From Gemmatimonadota bacterium (lineage in GTDB: Bacteria > JBHIER01 > G020348925), in the NCBI GenBank assembly GCA_020348925.1, contig CP070758.1, positions 1,550,109 through 1,601,316 of the forward strand: 51,208 nucleotides of DNA, read 5' to 3'. The notes under the pieces were generated by a model. The model was not told the DNA's origin. It ran no database searches and was given only the letters and a program-made list of their open reading frames with translations. How positions within the stretch are numbered: the first letter of the stretch is position 1; the number at the start of each line of letters is the position of its first letter. Both the position numbers and the translations under genes were made by a program. Of the stretch, positions 14,862-23,693 are shown piece after piece.

Positions 14862-16955
14862 TTATTCTCTGATCACAAATCGATCCTTCCTCACAGCCTC
14901 ATCATCCCCGTTCAGATCCCGAACCGTCAGAGTGAGAACAGTGGTTTCGGGCGGGACATCGCGGATGTCGATGCGGAGAAAGTTGCATTCGGTGGACGTC
15001 ATCCCTTTATTTTCCGATGTCGCCGAAATCAGCCCTTTCCTGCGCTGTGCTCCAAAGAGACGACCGATATCTCCGATCAGTTTTGCCAGGCCTCCTCTGT
15101 CTTCACCCTCAGGGCCCACGGTGTATTCAATCTCATAATGCGTCTGTCCGAACTCGTCCTGTCGGAGATTGTAAATCTCGTAGTAGATGTAGACCGGCTG
15201 TGATGTGGTATATCTTTTTCGCGGATTGGGGGTGATCCGGAAATCATGCCTGCTGCATACCCTTTGGTTCGCGACAGGTGCTATGGCAGAAGCAAAGAGA
15301 ATGTCGCTGATCTGAAGGCTCTCAAAACCGTAATCTCTCACATTCACTGTGTCACGAAGAAGGCCAATATTTTCCGAGCCCCGGTCTCTCACCTCAAGGG
15401 CAAAATGGTACTTTCCCGGTTTCAGCTGAACCGTCCGCTGCGCAACGACATCATATTCCTTGGTTGGGTCAATCCGATCGGTGACCAGTTCCTGGTCCGC
15501 GATCTCTTTCACGACACTCTTCCAGGTACGGTCAAAAAAGAACGTCCCCACCTCTGTAGAAATACGCGACGCATCGCTCTCCACAGTGTAATCAAGGTAT
15601 TGAGCTGGCAGTGCATAGCACACATCCACGGTCGTTCTCCCCCCATCCCCTCTGAAATTGGCCAGAAAGCAGGGCATTGTGAAACGCTCTCCACCATAAT
15701 CGTACTCGAAGGTTTGGGGAACTTCCTTAATGAGAGCAGTGTATTGGTACAGACCATCGCTTCCCGGCCGCTCCCCCCATTTGAACTGATACTGACCTGT
15801 CAACATCATGTCCTCGAAGTAATGGTCAAATTTTTCATAACTCCATATTTCAATAGATGTTTGCACTGGATCCTTCGCCCCAGGTTCAATGGACGGTCTT
15901 GTCCTGACGCGGCCTTTGGGCGGCCCATACCGGATATACACTTTCCCCTGATCCGTCTGCCACCCCGGTATTCCCCGCCCCGGGAGACCGTAGCGAAGAT
16001 TGGCGTAAGCAACCCGGCTATAATGCTCGAGAGTCCGCTCGTTATAATCGGTTAAATAGATCGGATCCCGTTCGAGCCAAAATCGATCCTCCAGACTGTT
16101 CTTCTCTGCAACAGAGGCGGTCGCATATCGTTTCTCCTCATCCGGTGAAAGAAGCAACTGTTTCGATTCAAAGACAACCCTCTCCTCCCCCGGCATCAAC
16201 CGCTTGGCCTCCTCGAAGGCATCCCATGCTTCGGTCTCACGGCGCTGTCTGTAGTAAGCCAAGCCGAGAAAGAGCCGGGCATCCTTGTCCTTGGGATTGT
16301 CCCTCAGAATTTTCTGATAGAGTTCGGCCATCTCGTCATAACTCCCGCGTTCACAGTAAGCCAGTCCCAGATGAAAAAGAGCGTCCCTGTGATTCGGATC
16401 GATCTCCAAGGTCTTCTCGAAGTAACCGATCGATCTCCTCTCATCCTCCTGGGCGAAGTTTTCGAATCGAATGGGTCCGTCAATCATGTCCCTATAATGC
16501 CACACCTCACCTTCAGAGATCTTGCCCAAAAGGAAATAGGCCTCAGCGCAGAGTGGATCCAATTCAATGGCTTTCTTGAACTCGGCCTGAGCTCCATGGT
16601 TGAATCCCTGTTTCAGTTTAAGCATCCCGTACGTCACGCGATAGTCCGCATTTCGACGATCCAATTTCAGGGCTTGGCGTATATGTCGCTCCGACTTTAT
16701 GCGACCCATCAAGGTCCCCTTATTCATATAGAGTTCGGCAAGCTTCGCATGCGCTTCGGCACACTTCGAATCAAGGGTCAGCGCATTATGAAATTCCCCA
16801 ATCGCTTCCTCCTCGTGCTCCTGTATCATGAGGTCAAGAGCCTTCGTCAAATGAAAAAGAGCGCTGTCTGAGTTGGACGCCTGCAACGCCTGGCACTCCA
16901 CAGAGGCAACAATGAGGAGGATCATCAAAGCGAATATATAAAAACGATGAAGCAT
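14862..16955 (-). CDS. GWxTD-domain protein with tetratricopeptide repeats
   Basis: A 697-aa exported protein. A signal peptide (residues 1-23) is followed by about six TPRs over residues 30-270 (for example ALFHLGLAYCERGSYDEMAE and DARLFLGLAYYRQRRETEAW). The GWxTD domain follows at about 280-400, with RFWLERDP, IPGWQTDQGKVYIRYGPP and an EIWSYEKFD end. Further beta-rich sequence completes the C-terminus. GWxTD proteins are typical of FCB-group and acidobacterial lineages; their function is not known, though TPRs suggest a protein-binding role in the periplasm. It is divergent from nrdJ across a 450-bp region. Confidence 0.85.
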   Translation of the reverse strand: MLHRFYIFALMILLIVASVECQALQASNSDSALFHLTKALDLMIQEHEEEAIGEFHNALTLDSKCAEAHAKLAELYMNKGTLMGRIKSERHIRQALKLDRRNADYRVTYGMLKLKQGFNHGAQAEFKKAIELDPLCAEAYFLLGKISEGEVWHYRDMIDGPIRFENFAQEDERRSIGYFEKTLEIDPNHRDALFHLGLAYCERGSYDEMAELYQKILRDNPKDKDARLFLGLAYYRQRRETEAWDAFEEAKRLMPGEERVVFESKQLLLSPDEEKRYATASVAEKNSLEDRFWLERDPIYLTDYNERTLEHYSRVAYANLRYGLPGRGIPGWQTDQGKVYIRYGPPKGRVRTRPSIEPGAKDPVQTSIEIWSYEKFDHYFEDMMLTGQYQFKWGERPGSDGLYQYTALIKEVPQTFEYDYGGERFTMPCFLANFRGDGGRTTVDVCYALPAQYLDYTVESDASRISTEVGTFFFDRTWKSVVKEIADQELVTDRIDPTKEYDVVAQRTVQLKPGKYHFALEVRDRGSENIGLLRDTVNVRDYGFESLQISDILFASAIAPVANQRVCSRHDFRITPNPRKRYTTSQPVYIYYEIYNLRQDEFGQTHYEIEYTVGPEGEDRGGLAKLIGDIGRLFGAQRRKGLISATSENKGMTSTECNFLRIDIRDVPPETTVLTLTVRDLNGDDEAVRKDRFVIRE

Positions 16956-17214
16956 GTTACGTGTGCAAAGATTGAGACCTTCAGGCCTGAGCTTTAAAAA
17001 ATTAAACAGGACCGAGAATATACCCGATTTCGCATGAAAAAACCACGCATCCTTTCAGACACCCCACATGTCCTCGAAGTTTCCTAATTTCGCCGGGACC
17101 TTTTGCTGCAGAACAGTACCTGAGAATCCGTTTTTCAACTCCAATTCTGGTCCTTTTTTTTTCATAAGGTCCACTTTTTCATAGCCTTCGGCTAATCCTC
17201 TGGAGTCCGCTTAA

Positions 17215-17265
17215 AACACTAAGTGTTGGTGTTTGAAAATATTAAACATACAAAATATAGTGTAT
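17215..17265 (+). promoter_or_regulatory. Candidate NrdR box pair upstream of nrdJ
   Basis: Two palindromes precede the nrdJ promoter: AACACT-A-AGTGTT (17215-17227) and ATACA-AAATATAG-TGTAT (17248-17265). Both resemble the NrdR box consensus (ACACwATATATwGTGT). Their centres are about 35 bp apart, a little more than the roughly 31 bp usual for paired boxes. The 16956-17413 interval otherwise holds only the promoter; I found no B12 riboswitch signature in it. Confidence 0.4.
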
Positions 17266-17281
17266 TTTTTTAAATTTTCAC

Positions 17282-17310
17282 TTGACATTTGGGATGAAAA
17301 TTGATATACT
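17282..17310 (+). promoter_or_regulatory. Sigma70-type promoter of nrdJ
   Basis: TTGACA (17282-17287), a 17-nt spacer, then TATACT (17305-17310). The start would fall in GGTCACCTTTTC (17314-17325), a 12-mer repeated exactly at the secD promoter. The leader to the ATG at 17414 is about 100 nt. Confidence 0.8.
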
Positions 17311-17413
17311 ACAGGTCACCTTTTCACTGCCCAGACTGGACGTGGTATTCCAGTTGTAATCTCAATAAAAAAGCAGTATTCTCAGAAAATTATTTATGAT
17401 GAAGGAGCCTACA

Positions 17414-19681
17414 ATGGCTGTTGCTACAGGTATTCAACTCTCTCTCTCTGAAAATGCCACGAAAGTCTTAGAAAGAAGATACTTACGAAAAGACGAACGG
17501 GGTGAGCTCATTGAAACGCCTGAGGAGATGTTCCGGCGAGTGGCAAAAAATATCGCCTCAGCCGAAAGGAAATACAATCCCAATGCAGACGTTCTGAGAG
17601 TTGAGGAGGAGTTTTACCGGACAATGAGTGATCTTGAATTCATGCCCAACTCCCCCACCCTCATGAACGCCGGCACACCGCTCCAGATGTTGTCCGCCTG
17701 TTTCGTCCTTCCGGTTGAGGACTCCATGGAACGCATCTTTGACTCCGTAAAACACGCCGCACTGGTCAACAAGGCCGGTGGTGGAACCGGTTTTTCTTTC
17801 TCGCGGATCCGACCGAAGAACGACATCGTTCAGTCGACGAAGGGTGTGGCCAGTGGTCCTGTCTCTTTCATGCACGTCTTCGATGCGGCCACGGAAACCA
17901 TCAAACAGGGGGGACGCCGCCGCGGTGCCAACATGGGCATTCTCCGCATCGACCACCCTGATATCCTCGACTTTATCAGGGCCAAGAAGAATCCCAACGT
18001 CCTCAATACCTTCAACCTCTCCGTGGGGCTGACGGAAGCGTTCATGGAGGCAGTGCAGAAGAACTCAGAATACGATTTACTCCATCCCAATACGAAGGAG
18101 CCTGTTGGTCGCTTGAAGGCCAAAGAAGTCTTTGATCTCATCACCGATCTGGCCTGGCGCAACGGAGATCCCGGTATCATCTTCTTGGATCGGATCAACA
18201 AGGACAATCCCACACCAAAATTGGGAGAGATCGAAAGCACAAACCCCTGCGGGGAACAGCCCCTTCTGCCCTATGAATCGTGCAATCTGGGATCGATCAA
18301 TCTGGCCAAGATGATTACGGCCACCGGCGGGCAACCCTCCATCGATTACCCTCGCCTGGCCAGAACCGTGCGAACAGCGGTGCGGTTTCTCGATAACGTC
18401 ATCGATATGAACAGGTATCCCCTGCAGGAGATCGAAGAACGGACCTTCGGCAACCGAAAGATCGGTCTCGGAATCATGGGTTTTGCCGACATGCTCATCT
18501 GGCTGGGTGTTCCCTACAATTCGAAAGCGGCCCTCGAAACAGCCGAGGAGGTGATGCGCTTCGTCTCCGACAAGGCCAAAGAAGCCTCCCAGGAGCTGGC
18601 CGAGGAACGCGGCCCCTTTCCCAATTTTGCGGGGTCAACCTACGATGTTTCGGGACTAAAGAAGACTCGAAATGCCACGCTGACGACGATCGCGCCCACG
18701 GGGTCCATCAGCATCATCTCCAACTGCTCGAGCGGTATCGAACCACTCTTCGCTATTTCTTACGTGCGTAATGTCATGGACAACACAAAGCTGCTTGAGG
18801 TCCACTCCCTTTTCAAGGAAGTTGCTCGGCGGAAAGGTTTTTTCAGCCAGGAGCTGATGGAAAAAATTGCCTCGAAAGGAACGATTCAACACCTGGACGA
18901 GATCCCCCTCAAGGTGCGCAAGCTCTTTGTCACGGCCCACGACATTTCTCCCGAATGGCATATTCGCATCCAGAGTGCCTTTCAGAAGTACACGGACAAT
19001 GCCGTTTCGAAAACAGTCAACTTCCCCACCGAAGCCACGGTGGAGAATGTGGCGGAAGTCTACATGTTGGCCTTCGACCTCGGCTGCAAGGGGGTGACGA
19101 TCTATCGGGATCGAAGCAGGGACGTCCAAGTCTTGAACATCGATTCATCGGAACCTGAGATGGCTGATGAACGACCGCCTGATGAAATAACCAGACCCCG
19201 CAAAGCGCTCACACCCAGGAAGCGACCGACCGTCACCGTCGGCACCACGCAACGGGTCACGACCGGCTGCGGAAACCTCTACGTCACCATCAACGAGGAT
19301 GAGAAAGGGCTGTGCGAGCTCTTCTCCAGACTGGGCAAATCCGGCGGGTGCATCGCCTCCCATACGGAGGCGATCAGTCGGCTTGTTTCTTTAGCTTTAC
19401 GATCAGGTGTTGATGTTGAGTCAATTCTGAGTCAGATCAAAGGCATACGGTGTCCGTCGCCCTCATGGTACAACGGCGGCTCCGTCCTCTCCTGCGCCGA
19501 CGGTATCGGGCTGTCCCTGGAAGAGTACCTGAAGGAGAAAAAGAAAAGTACGGGCTCGGCCAAAAAGATCGGCAGTGACCTGCGGGACATCTGTCCGGAG
19601 TGCCCCGACTGCGGCAGTCTGGTCGAATACATGGAAGGCTGCGTCGTCTGCCGCGCCTGCGGCTATTCGAAGTGTGATTAA
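17414..19681 (+). CDS. nrdJ: Adenosylcobalamin-dependent (class II) ribonucleotide reductase
   Basis: A 755-aa enzyme reducing ribonucleotides to deoxyribonucleotides with B12. The ATG at 17414 is chosen because GAAGGAG (17400-17406) lies at ideal spacing; the in-frame ATG at 17396 overlaps that site. There is no N-terminal ATP-cone. Signatures: PNSPTLMNAGTPLQMLSACF, GGTGFSFSRI, the active-site NPCGEQPLLPYESCNLGSIN near residue 277, and APTGSISIISNCSSGIEP. A TSCPD domain follows (about 610-705). The C-terminus is a Cys cluster (CPECPDCG, CVVCRACG) that serves redox or zinc functions. It leads a gene run with dCMP deaminase and MutM. Confidence 0.97.
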   Translation: MAVATGIQLSLSENATKVLERRYLRKDERGELIETPEEMFRRVAKNIASAERKYNPNADVLRVEEEFYRTMSDLEFMPNSPTLMNAGTPLQMLSACFVLPVEDSMERIFDSVKHAALVNKAGGGTGFSFSRIRPKNDIVQSTKGVASGPVSFMHVFDAATETIKQGGRRRGANMGILRIDHPDILDFIRAKKNPNVLNTFNLSVGLTEAFMEAVQKNSEYDLLHPNTKEPVGRLKAKEVFDLITDLAWRNGDPGIIFLDRINKDNPTPKLGEIESTNPCGEQPLLPYESCNLGSINLAKMITATGGQPSIDYPRLARTVRTAVRFLDNVIDMNRYPLQEIEERTFGNRKIGLGIMGFADMLIWLGVPYNSKAALETAEEVMRFVSDKAKEASQELAEERGPFPNFAGSTYDVSGLKKTRNATLTTIAPTGSISIISNCSSGIEPLFAISYVRNVMDNTKLLEVHSLFKEVARRKGFFSQELMEKIASKGTIQHLDEIPLKVRKLFVTAHDISPEWHIRIQSAFQKYTDNAVSKTVNFPTEATVENVAEVYMLAFDLGCKGVTIYRDRSRDVQVLNIDSSEPEMADERPPDEITRPRKALTPRKRPTVTVGTTQRVTTGCGNLYVTINEDEKGLCELFSRLGKSGGCIASHTEAISRLVSLALRSGVDVESILSQIKGIRCPSPSWYNGGSVLSCADGIGLSLEEYLKEKKKSTGSAKKIGSDLRDICPECPDCGSLVEYMEGCVVCRACGYSKCD

Positions 19682-19792
19682 GCCACAGAGACAATCAAAT
19701 GTGAAGCGGTCTCTCATCGATATTTATGGTTCTTACTCCTTCAAAGGAATACCTTGGAGGAGTTTCTTGTCTTCACTCCGGTGGAAGAAACC

Positions 19793-20236
19793 ATGGCACG
19801 ATTGACCTGGGACGAATACTTTATGCGAATTGCCACACTGGTCGCCGAACGCGCAACCTGTCTTCGCAACCACGTCGGGGCCATCATCGTCAAGGACAGA
19901 CACATTTTGGCCACAGGGTACAACGGTGCCCCGCGAGGCGTCCCGCACTGCGATGAGGCCGGCTGTCTGCGGAAGAAGCTGAATGTGCCTTCAGGAGAGC
20001 GGCACGAATTGTGTCGGGGCATCCACGCCGAGCAGAACGCCATCATTCAGGCCGCCGCCTTCGGTGTCAGCATCGCCGGCAGCACCATCTATTCCACCCA
20101 CCACCCCTGCGTCGTCTGCAGCAAGATGATCATCAACGCCCGCATCGACCGCATCGTCATCAAGGGCGATTACCCCGATCCCCTGGCCAGAGAGATGTTG
20201 AAAGAAGCCAAGGTTGAAGTGGTCAGAATATCATGA
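19793..20236 (+). CDS. Deoxycytidylate (dCMP) deaminase
   Basis: A 147-aa zinc-dependent deaminase making dUMP for thymidylate synthesis. The start at 19793 follows GGTGGAAG; a TTG-initiated extension to 19754 is less likely. Zinc ligands are visible: His78 in HAE (catalytic Glu80) and Cys106/Cys109 in PCVVC. An insertion with Cys and His residues ([11 protein letters not shown]) is typical of the dCMP deaminase group and binds a second zinc in some members. It lies 111 bp after nrdJ and supplies the same dNTP pathway. Confidence 0.92.
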   Translation: MARLTWDEYFMRIATLVAERATCLRNHVGAIIVKDRHILATGYNGAPRGVPHCDEAGCLRKKLNVPSGERHELCRGIHAEQNAIIQAAAFGVSIAGSTIYSTHHPCVVCSKMIINARIDRIVIKGDYPDPLAREMLKEAKVEVVRIS

Positions 20237-20423
20237 GCCACTGGTAAAATTTTCAATGTTTCTTACTCTCCTGAAACTCGCTCCACCCCATGCTATTACG
20301 TCGTTCGCGCAGGGTTGCGAAACCCGTTTCGTTGAAGGATTACGGTTACGTATTTTGTATCATATTGGAGATCCCTCCATTCGTAGGGAAAAGTTTTTGT
20401 GGCTTTAAATAATAAGAACCACT

Positions 20424-21251
20424 ATGCCCGAGCTCCCCGAAGTAGAGACTATCGTACGCGGATTGCGACGGAAGGCCGTCGGCAAAAGGATTAACCGGGT
20501 CACTCTTCTCATGTCGCAGATATTGCGGTGTTCCGACGATGACTTCGTTCGGACGATTCTGGGGAAGACGATCAAAGGTATCGACCGGAGGGGAAAATTC
20601 ATCCTGATTGCCCTCTCCGGGGGATGGAGTCTCCTTATTCATCTGAAAATGACCGGCCAACTGAAATGGATCCCACAGGCTCAAAATCATCAGAAACACA
20701 CGCACGTCGTCTTCCATCTGGCGCAGTGCCCCTTTCAGCTCCACTATTGTGACATTCGACGGTTCGGCTACCTTCTCTTGCTCAAGACGGACTGTATGCA
20801 TGATGTTCCACCTCTGCGGGATCTTGGACCGGAACCTCTGGAAATGAAAGAACCTGAATTTGTTGAACTGCTTCGAAATCGTAAAGGCAGGATGAAGTCC
20901 CTTCTCTTGAACCAGAGTTTCCTGGCCGGTTTGGGCAACATCTACGCCGACGAATCCCTATGGCGGGCCCGGATTCACCCTCTGACACAGGCCCATCGAA
21001 TCAGCCCTCGCAAAGCGCGGCGGCTCCTCGGGGCAATCCAGGCTGTCCTCGAGGAGGCCATTGAGAACAAAGGGTCATCTGTGGACGACTACCGGGACGT
21101 CGAAGGTCGTAAGGGCAAGCACCAATTCTGCTTGCGCGCCTACGGCCGCCAGGGCCAAGCCTGCTATTACTGCGGAGCCCTAATCCGCCGCATCGTCATC
21201 AACAGCCGCAGCTCCCACTTCTGCCCCCGCTGTCAGCGAAAACCGGGATGA
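20424..21251 (+). CDS. mutM: Formamidopyrimidine-DNA glycosylase (Fpg/MutM)
   Basis: A 275-aa base-excision repair enzyme that removes 8-oxoguanine and formamidopyrimidines and cuts the abasic site. After Met comes PELPEVETI, with catalytic Pro2 and Glu3. The GRRGKFILI-like segment (here DRRGKFILI) holds the conserved Lys. The H2TH region includes QSFLAGLGNIYADESLW. The C-terminal zinc finger has CYYCG followed by CPRC. The length is typical. The 187-bp gap before it holds nothing clear. Confidence 0.96.
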   Translation: MPELPEVETIVRGLRRKAVGKRINRVTLLMSQILRCSDDDFVRTILGKTIKGIDRRGKFILIALSGGWSLLIHLKMTGQLKWIPQAQNHQKHTHVVFHLAQCPFQLHYCDIRRFGYLLLLKTDCMHDVPPLRDLGPEPLEMKEPEFVELLRNRKGRMKSLLLNQSFLAGLGNIYADESLWRARIHPLTQAHRISPRKARRLLGAIQAVLEEAIENKGSSVDDYRDVEGRKGKHQFCLRAYGRQGQACYYCGALIRRIVINSRSSHFCPRCQRKPG

Positions 21252-21310
21252 TCACAAAAATTCATTTTCAGAATACTAGCTGACGACCCATTCGCCGACG
21301 CCGCATTATT

Positions 21311-21697
21311 TCACCGAGCGGCCCGGTTTTCGGCACTGGGCCGAATCGGCCGGAAGGGAGAGCCGGTTTCTGTTCCCAGCTCTGGGGTGATGAGGGAGTT
21401 GTCGGTTCGTGGGAATACAATCCGCGTGGCACGGTAGGACGCACCTACCGAAATGTCGCGTCCGATAGAACCGTGATCCGCATCCTCCGAAAAAGGTGTC
21501 TCAATGGACTCGAGGGTTCCGGCAAAACCCATGGCCGGAGCCCGGTCGGCCGTCATATTCGTCATCTGAAGTGAGGATGCCTCTCCATCCGGACCGAGCA
21601 ATGAGACCGATCCGGAGTATGAATTCAAACTCCGGCAGGCGGTCCAGAAGGGGATCGAAGCGAAGGCCTCTTCAAGTCGTATGAGCCCTGAGTCCAT
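21311..21697 (-). CDS. Hypothetical protein, uncertain
   Basis: A 128-aa frame lying opposite to its neighbours, between mutM and the secD promoter. Codon choice looks natural (many GCC, CTC, GAG and ATC codons) and the composition is balanced, which argues for coding. However, there is no clear ribosome-binding site, signal or family motif. Sequence runs such as SGSVSLLGPDGEASSLQM and RDISVGASYRATRIVFPR are unrecognised. It may be a real lineage-specific gene or a truncated remnant. Confidence 0.35.
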   Translation of the reverse strand: MDSGLIRLEEAFASIPFWTACRSLNSYSGSVSLLGPDGEASSLQMTNMTADRAPAMGFAGTLESIETPFSEDADHGSIGRDISVGASYRATRIVFPRTDNSLITPELGTETGSPFRPIRPSAENRAAR

Positions 21698-21788
21698 TCT
21701 TTTAAAGGTGAGGATTCCGGTACTTCACCGACACGTTTCACCTGGAAATTTCCACCCGGTAAGCCGCAGAAAAACGCCTATATTTTCA

Positions 21789-21817
21789 TTGACAATGGGA
21801 TACGAAGGGGTTATATT
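21789..21817 (+). promoter_or_regulatory. Sigma70-type promoter of secD-secF
   Basis: TTGACA (21789-21794), a 17-nt spacer, then TATATT (21812-21817). The start region is GGTCACCTTTTC (21822-21833), identical to that of nrdJ. TCTCAG (21832-21837) could pair with CTGAGA (21872-21877), which overlaps the end of the ribosome-binding region. Confidence 0.78.
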
Positions 21818-21879
21818 TGACGGTCACCTTTTCTCAGGTGTTAGTGAATATAACGATTTGAAGTAAAGGAACTGAGAGT

Positions 21880-23667
21880 ATGTTTCGAGGTAATTGGAGA
21901 ATTGTCCTTATCGTTGTAGCCATTATATCCGCGGCGTATTACCTGTACCCGACGTATCGCTGGTACCGACTTTCACCGCAGGACCTGGAGACGGCCCGGC
22001 TTGTCTCCCTTCCCAGGGAAAGTCTGACCGAGGAGCAGGTTCGGACGGTGGACGAATTGAGCGACTCCGACCGGGAGCATTACGCCGGGCTCTATGAACA
22101 GAAGAAGAAAGCCCTGAACCTGGGATTGGACCTGCAGGGGGGCATGCATCTGGTTCTTGAGGTGGACAGAACCGGACTTTCGGCCGACGAGGCCGAAGAC
22201 GCCACCGACCGGGCCTTGGAGATCATCCGAAACCGAATCGATCAGTTCGGAGTGGCCGAGCCGGTCGTTCAGCGCCAAGGCGACAACCGTATCGTTGTTC
22301 AGCTTCCCGGAATGAAGGATGAGGCGCGAGCCAGAAATCTCATCGGCCGCACAGCACTCCTGGAGTTTACGCTGCTCAAGAGCGGGGAACTCGTCCAAAC
22401 GGTTTTAGAGGGTATCGATAACACGCTCACCGAAAAATTGTCCGAAAAAAAGGAAGAAGAGACCTCACAGGATATCGAACCAAGCCCGGAAGAGGAAGTC
22501 GCACAAGCGGAAACAGACACCGGGGAGGCAGGAGATGAGTTCGATCTGAGTGAGCTCTTCGAGGAAACGGAGGTCGAATCGGGAGCTGTAGAAGGTGAGG
22601 AGGATGTGCTTGTTGAAAAACCCTTTACTTCCTTCTTAGTCAACATCGGGGGGGATATAGGGGTCGCGGCGTTGAATCGATTGAAAGTGGAACGTCTCCT
22701 GGGCGATTCGACGGTCCAAAACACCATTCCCCCGGACGCACAATTTCTGTGGTCGAACGAAACGGTCACTGTTCGAGATCAGGACTATTATCGGCTCTAC
22801 CTCCTGAACAAGGAGCCCGGCCTGACCGGAAAATACATCGCCGACGCCAGACCCACTCTGGGCAGCGGCATGGATCCCGACGTCGCCAACAGACCCATCG
22901 TCCAGTTCAGTACGACCCACGAGGGGGCGAAAATCTTCTCCCGCCTGACCGGGGCCAACATCAAAGAACGTCTGGCAATAGTCCTCGACAAAAAGGTCTT
23001 CTCCGCTCCTGTCATCGAGTCCAAACTGAGCAAGGATTCCATCATCAAGGGCGACTTCACCATGGAACAAGCCAGAGATTTGGCCATCGTCCTCAGGGCC
23101 GGAGCACTTCCAGCCCCCATCGAGTACATTGAGGAGCGGACCGTCGGCCCATCCTTAGGCAGGGATTCCATCCGTTTGGCCAAGATATCTGCGGTTATCG
23201 GAACGGCCCTCATCATCATCTTTATGATCGTCTATTACGGAATGTCCGGAGCCATCGCCGATTTCGCTCTGGGATTGAATATTTTTTTCATCCTGTCCGT
23301 GCTGGCCGGGTTTCACGCCACACTGACACTCCCCGGCATTGCCGGAATCATCCTGACCATCGGAATGGCGGTGGATGCCAACGTACTTATCTATGAGCGT
23401 ATCCGGGAGGAGCTGCGCACGGGCAAGACCATCCGCAGCGCCATCGACAGCGGCTACGCCCGGGCTTTTCGGACAATTCTGGACGCCAACGTGACAACAG
23501 TCATGACCGCCCTTGTCCTGTATTGGAAAGGAACCGGACCCATCAAAGGCTTCGCCTTAACGTTGATCATCGGCCTTTTGGCCAACATGTTCACGGCCAT
23601 TCTGGTGACAAGGGTCATCTTCGATTTTGTGACGACCCGCTGGGAAATCAAAAAACTGAGCATTTAA
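21880..23667 (+). CDS. secD: Protein translocase subunit SecD
   Basis: A 595-aa RND-type membrane protein that uses the proton gradient to pull Sec substrates into the periplasm. One N-terminal helix (about 6-24) precedes the P1 domain with LGLDLQGGMHLVLEVD. Five C-terminal helices follow, with GMAVDANVLIYERIREEL as the family signature. Residues about 184-244 are a very acidic, low-complexity insertion in the periplasmic domain, not usual for SecD. secF starts 26 bp later. YajC is not in view. The export load of the 22-kb secreted cluster makes this system relevant here. Confidence 0.95.
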   Translation: MFRGNWRIVLIVVAIISAAYYLYPTYRWYRLSPQDLETARLVSLPRESLTEEQVRTVDELSDSDREHYAGLYEQKKKALNLGLDLQGGMHLVLEVDRTGLSADEAEDATDRALEIIRNRIDQFGVAEPVVQRQGDNRIVVQLPGMKDEARARNLIGRTALLEFTLLKSGELVQTVLEGIDNTLTEKLSEKKEEETSQDIEPSPEEEVAQAETDTGEAGDEFDLSELFEETEVESGAVEGEEDVLVEKPFTSFLVNIGGDIGVAALNRLKVERLLGDSTVQNTIPPDAQFLWSNETVTVRDQDYYRLYLLNKEPGLTGKYIADARPTLGSGMDPDVANRPIVQFSTTHEGAKIFSRLTGANIKERLAIVLDKKVFSAPVIESKLSKDSIIKGDFTMEQARDLAIVLRAGALPAPIEYIEERTVGPSLGRDSIRLAKISAVIGTALIIIFMIVYYGMSGAIADFALGLNIFFILSVLAGFHATLTLPGIAGIILTIGMAVDANVLIYERIREELRTGKTIRSAIDSGYARAFRTILDANVTTVMTALVLYWKGTGPIKGFALTLIIGLLANMFTAILVTRVIFDFVTTRWEIKKLSI

Positions 23668-23693
23668 AAACAAAGGGATAATACAAACAGACG

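Noticed and set aside
16956-17413. Cobalamin riboswitch before the B12-dependent reductase
   Set aside because: No B12-box-like sequence or long conserved structure could be recognised; only the promoter and candidate NrdR boxes stand out.
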